Assembly: GCA_965267405.1 (NCBI GenBank)
Contig: OZ253954.1
Span: 1,798,001-1,862,000 of the forward strand
Reading direction: 5' to 3'
Source: JAPPOI01 sp028818055
GTDB lineage: Bacteria > Pseudomonadota > Alphaproteobacteria > Rhodobacterales > Rhodobacteraceae
Length of the DNA: 64,000 nucleotides
The position numbers and the translations under genes were made by a program. Below the pieces are notes generated by a model. That model saw only the letters and a program-made list of their open reading frames with translations, did not search any database and was not told where the DNA came from. How positions within the stretch are numbered: position 1 is the stretch's first letter; every line of letters starts with the position of its first letter. Of this stretch, positions 61,868 through 64,000 are shown one piece after another.

Positions 61868-62812
61868 TTGGTCTGGTTGATCGCGGCTGTCGGGCTGATC
61901 ATTCTACTTGTTGCCGGCGACTTGCTTGTCAGAGGGGCAGTCAATGCCTCTCTCAGGTTTGGCCTGCCGGCTTTGATCGTAAGCCTTACAGTCGTCGCTT
62001 TTGGCACGTCGGCGCCCGAGCTTCTCATTTCAATTCAAGCTGTTTTGGAAGGCGCCCAAGGTCTCGCGATCGGTAATGCGGTTGGCTCCAACACCGCCAA
62101 TGTGCTTTTGGTGTTGGGTGTGCCAGCGCTTGTGGCCACACTTCGAACCGCAGAATTCGACACCCGAAAAAGCTATGTGTCGATGGTCGGCGCAAGCTTC
62201 ATGTTCATCCTGTTGTGTTTCCTTGGGCCTTTGACATTTGTGCACGGGCTTATTCTGTTGATCATGCTGGGTCTGATCATTGCCGATCAGGTGCGCGCAG
62301 CCATCGTTCACAAGCGAACAGCTGAACCCGTCGACGTCGAAGGAGCGGAGCCCGACAGCCCGCTTTGGAAGATTATCCTTTACATATCTTTGGGAATTAT
62401 CGGGCTTCCATTAGGCGCCGGCCTTTTTGTGGATGCTGCCATCGAATTGGCGCAGATGTTTGGTGTCTCAGATGGTGCAATTGGATTGACGCTGGTTGCC
62501 CTTGGGACCTCGTTGCCCGAATTGGCAACAACCGCTGTGGCAGCTTATCGACGGCAGGCGGACGTGGCCTTGGGCAACGTTATCGGGTCGAACCTGTTTA
62601 ACATCTTGGCCATTGTTGGCATCGCGACAATGTTCGGACCGATTGCGGTGCCGCGCGAGTTCCTTACGTTTGATTTGTGGGTCATGATTGGCGCCTCGCT
62701 TTTGTTGCTACCGTTTGTGTTTACTGACACGCTTAATTTGACCCGGCGCTGGGGACTTCTTCTGACCGTGCTATATGTTGTTTACGTTGTATTGGTAGTG
62801 AGACACGGATGA
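61868..62812 (+). CDS. calcium/sodium antiporter (CaCA family)
   Basis: This 314-residue inner-membrane exchanger has two inverted-repeat halves, each with the alpha motif: LTVVAFGTSAPELLISIQAV with AIGNAVGSNTANVLLVLG, and LTLVALGTSLPELATTAVAA with ALGNVIGSNLFNILAIVG. About ten spans. The start is a TTG just after the previous stop, with AAGGGATG upstream; an earlier TTG at 61829 is possible. The end overlaps the SDR gene. Confidence 0.93.
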   Translation: MVWLIAAVGLIILLVAGDLLVRGAVNASLRFGLPALIVSLTVVAFGTSAPELLISIQAVLEGAQGLAIGNAVGSNTANVLLVLGVPALVATLRTAEFDTRKSYVSMVGASFMFILLCFLGPLTFVHGLILLIMLGLIIADQVRAAIVHKRTAEPVDVEGAEPDSPLWKIILYISLGIIGLPLGAGLFVDAAIELAQMFGVSDGAIGLTLVALGTSLPELATTAVAAYRRQADVALGNVIGSNLFNILAIVGIATMFGPIAVPREFLTFDLWVMIGASLLLLPFVFTDTLNLTRRWGLLLTVLYVVYVVLVVRHG

Positions 62813-63594
62813 CGAGGCGGGCATTAGTCACTGGCGCTGGTAAGCGACTTGGGCGCGCGATGGCGCTTTACCTGGCCGAGCGCGGGCATGACGTTGCAGT
62901 GCATTATCACTCTTCAAGCGCCGATGCCGACAACGTGGTCGCACAAATAGAGGCGATGGGTCGAAAGGCCGTGGCAGTTGGCGCGGACCTGACGGTCGAA
63001 GCGGACATGCAGGCGCTTGTGCCTGCCGCTGCGGATGGGCTCGGAGGCCCGCTCACGGTGCTTGTCAACTCGGCGTCGATTTTCGAATACGACAACATTC
63101 AGACGGCGTCCCGCGAAAGTTGGGACAGGCATATTGAATCAAATCTTCGGGCGCCGTTTGTCCTGACACAAGCGTTCGCAGAACAAGCCCCTGAACCCGA
63201 CATTGGCGGCGAGTGGGATGAGCCCACGGCCAAGGCTCTTATCGTCAATCTCATCGATCAAAGGGTCCGGAAACTGACGCCCGAGTTCATGACCTATACC
63301 ATTGCAAAGATGGGACTCTGGGCCCTGACTCGGACGTCAGCGCAGGCTCTTGCGCCGAAAATCCGTGTGAACGCCATTGGCCCAGGGCCCACGATGCAGG
63401 GTGTGCGTCAGAGCAAAGAGCACTTTGCAAAACAGCGCGCGGCCACCATTCTGGAACGCGGCGCAGGCCCGGATGCAATCAATCGGGCGCTGGGGTATTT
63501 TCTGGATTCGCCTGAGGTGACGGGTCAGCTTCTTTGTGTTGATGGCGGCCAGCATCTCGCTTGGCAAACGCCGGATGTTCTGGGCGTTGAATAG
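62809..63594 (+). CDS. SDR family oxidoreductase, pteridine-reductase-like
   Basis: This 261-residue protein has ALVTGAGKRLGRAMALYLAE (cofactor motif with GKRLG, as in pteridine reductases and FolM), VLVNSASIFEYDN, and the catalytic YTIAKMGLWALTRTSA. It ends with LDSPEVTGQLLCVDGGQHLAW. The sequence around the cofactor favours NADPH. It may be a dihydromonapterin or dihydrofolate reductase, but this is not certain. It starts inside the exchanger stop and is followed by a 14-base palindrome. Confidence 0.85.
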   Translation: MTRRALVTGAGKRLGRAMALYLAERGHDVAVHYHSSSADADNVVAQIEAMGRKAVAVGADLTVEADMQALVPAAADGLGGPLTVLVNSASIFEYDNIQTASRESWDRHIESNLRAPFVLTQAFAEQAPEPDIGGEWDEPTAKALIVNLIDQRVRKLTPEFMTYTIAKMGLWALTRTSAQALAPKIRVNAIGPGPTMQGVRQSKEHFAKQRAATILERGAGPDAINRALGYFLDSPEVTGQLLCVDGGQHLAWQTPDVLGVE

Positions 63595-63600
63595 AGAAAT

Positions 63601-63614
63601 TGAAACCGGTTTCA
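63601..63614. promoter_or_regulatory. 14-base perfect palindrome, LacI-type operator pattern
   Basis: TGAAACCGGTTTCA is a perfect palindrome with the central CG and the T-G...C-A ends expected of LacI/GalR operators. It starts six bases after the SDR stop. No sugar-transport or LacI-family gene is nearby. Confidence 0.35.
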
Positions 63615-63896
63615 GAACGAGTTTTGCACCGACGAGCTGATGTTCACATAGGTGTTACAAAAATATTAATGTTTTCAGCAACTTGGCGACACACCAAAAA
63701 TATCTTCAATGAAATCAAATAGATGCAATACTGCCTATTTTTTAGGCATATTCATGAATCGTCGAAAATCAAACGAAAAATCCTGTAGGTGTGAAAGTTG
63801 TCCATGGAGTTATCCACAGTTCCCGTGGAAACCTTTTCTCTTGCTCCTCGCAGGCGGTCGGTGCAGCCCTGTTAAGAATCAGTCATCATAGCGTTC
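63615..63896. other. AT-rich region between the SDR and uvrC
   Basis: About 280 bases, AT-rich between 63650 and 63780. It contains a perfect DnaA box and possibly the uvrC promoter, but no gene I can support. A 60-codon frame from 63709 has no ribosome site and no family. Confidence 0.5.
63810..63818 (+). promoter_or_regulatory. DnaA box (TTATCCACA)
   Basis: A perfect match to the consensus DnaA-binding 9-mer, 79 bases before uvrC. Only one perfect box is seen; a looser TTGTCCATG lies 11 bases earlier. It could regulate uvrC by DnaA or be chance. Confidence 0.4.
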
Positions 63897-64000
63897 ATGG
63901 TTGAGAAAAAGCGTCCAGCAGCTCAGACAGGTCACACTGTCATCCAAAGTTACCTGAAGACCCTGGACGGTTCACCGGGCGTCTATCGTATGCTCGATGA
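63897..64000 (+). CDS. uvrC: excinuclease ABC subunit C, N-terminal start (partial)
   Basis: The first 34 codons are in the window and contain VIQSYLKTLDGSPGVYRMLD, the conserved opening of UvrC before the GIY-YIG nuclease. UvrC makes the two incisions of nucleotide excision repair together with UvrA and UvrB. The frame runs past the window end. The basic lead MVEKKRPAAQ is typical of alphaproteobacterial forms. Confidence 0.9.
   Translation, partial: MVEKKRPAAQTGHTVIQSYLKTLDGSPGVYRMLD

Noticed and set aside
63709..63891. 60-codon plus-strand frame before uvrC
   Set aside because: No ribosome site and no family; it overlaps the DnaA box and AT-rich region.

Overview
The window is chromosomal DNA of roughly 55% GC. 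The gene set points to an alphaproteobacterium of the order Rhodobacterales, most likely the marine Roseobacter group. The indicators are DUF1150 behind Hsp20, DUF1491 between era and recO, a DUF3035/BamF lipoprotein behind lspA, a DUF1674 assembly factor, a GSCFA protein, and an (2S)-methylsuccinyl-CoA dehydrogenase of the ethylmalonyl-CoA pathway. Nearly all of it is dense core genome with many 1-4 base start/stop overlaps. I saw no phage, transposase, integrase, CRISPR array or toxin-antitoxin pair.

Layout. 0-13 kb: the end of an RluA-type pseudouridine synthase, a Tat-exported phosphatase-fold protein with a membrane partner, a VOC dioxygenase, rpmJ, tRNA-Val, an N-formylglutamate amidohydrolase, a lytic transglycosylase, a receiver protein behind a perfect CtrA-type site, a glutathionyl-hydroquinone reductase, a GSCFA protein, and divergent hemC/hemE. 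13-24 kb: NUDIX, purK-purE, a heat-shock unit (hsp20-DUF1150) with a sigma-32 type promoter, then the compact pdxJ-acpS-lepB-rnc-era-DUF1491-recO run, a reductase, mcd and an aquaporin. 24-35 kb: a three-gene TadE/TadE/TadG block, groES-groEL under a perfect CIRCE operator, a TraB/GumN protein, an ATP-grasp protein and pnp.

35-42 kb: the usual rbfA-truB-rpsO-pnp order is preserved on the minus strand but is interrupted by plus-strand genes (a PCu(A)C copper chaperone; an RTX protein with a companion protein) and by two extra minus-strand genes. 42-50.6 kb: rsmB, heparinase II/III-like, purH, lspA, bamF-like and two M16 peptidase genes. 50.6-64 kb: an XdhC/molybdopterin-binding pair, an MBL-fold exonuclease, gpmI-envC-ctpA, an ABC-2 exporter, a TauD-type oxygenase, an S49 peptidase, a tiny zinc-ribbon membrane protein, a Ca/Na exchanger, an SDR and the start of uvrC.

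I did not find an obvious new multi-gene system. The most interesting leads are small. They are a putative trans-acting small RNA downstream of the M16 genes (two hairpins, a CCUCCC linker, an intrinsic terminator), an RTX/companion pair sharing a C-terminal module, two related small secreted two-cysteine proteins, and several orphan operator-like palindromes.
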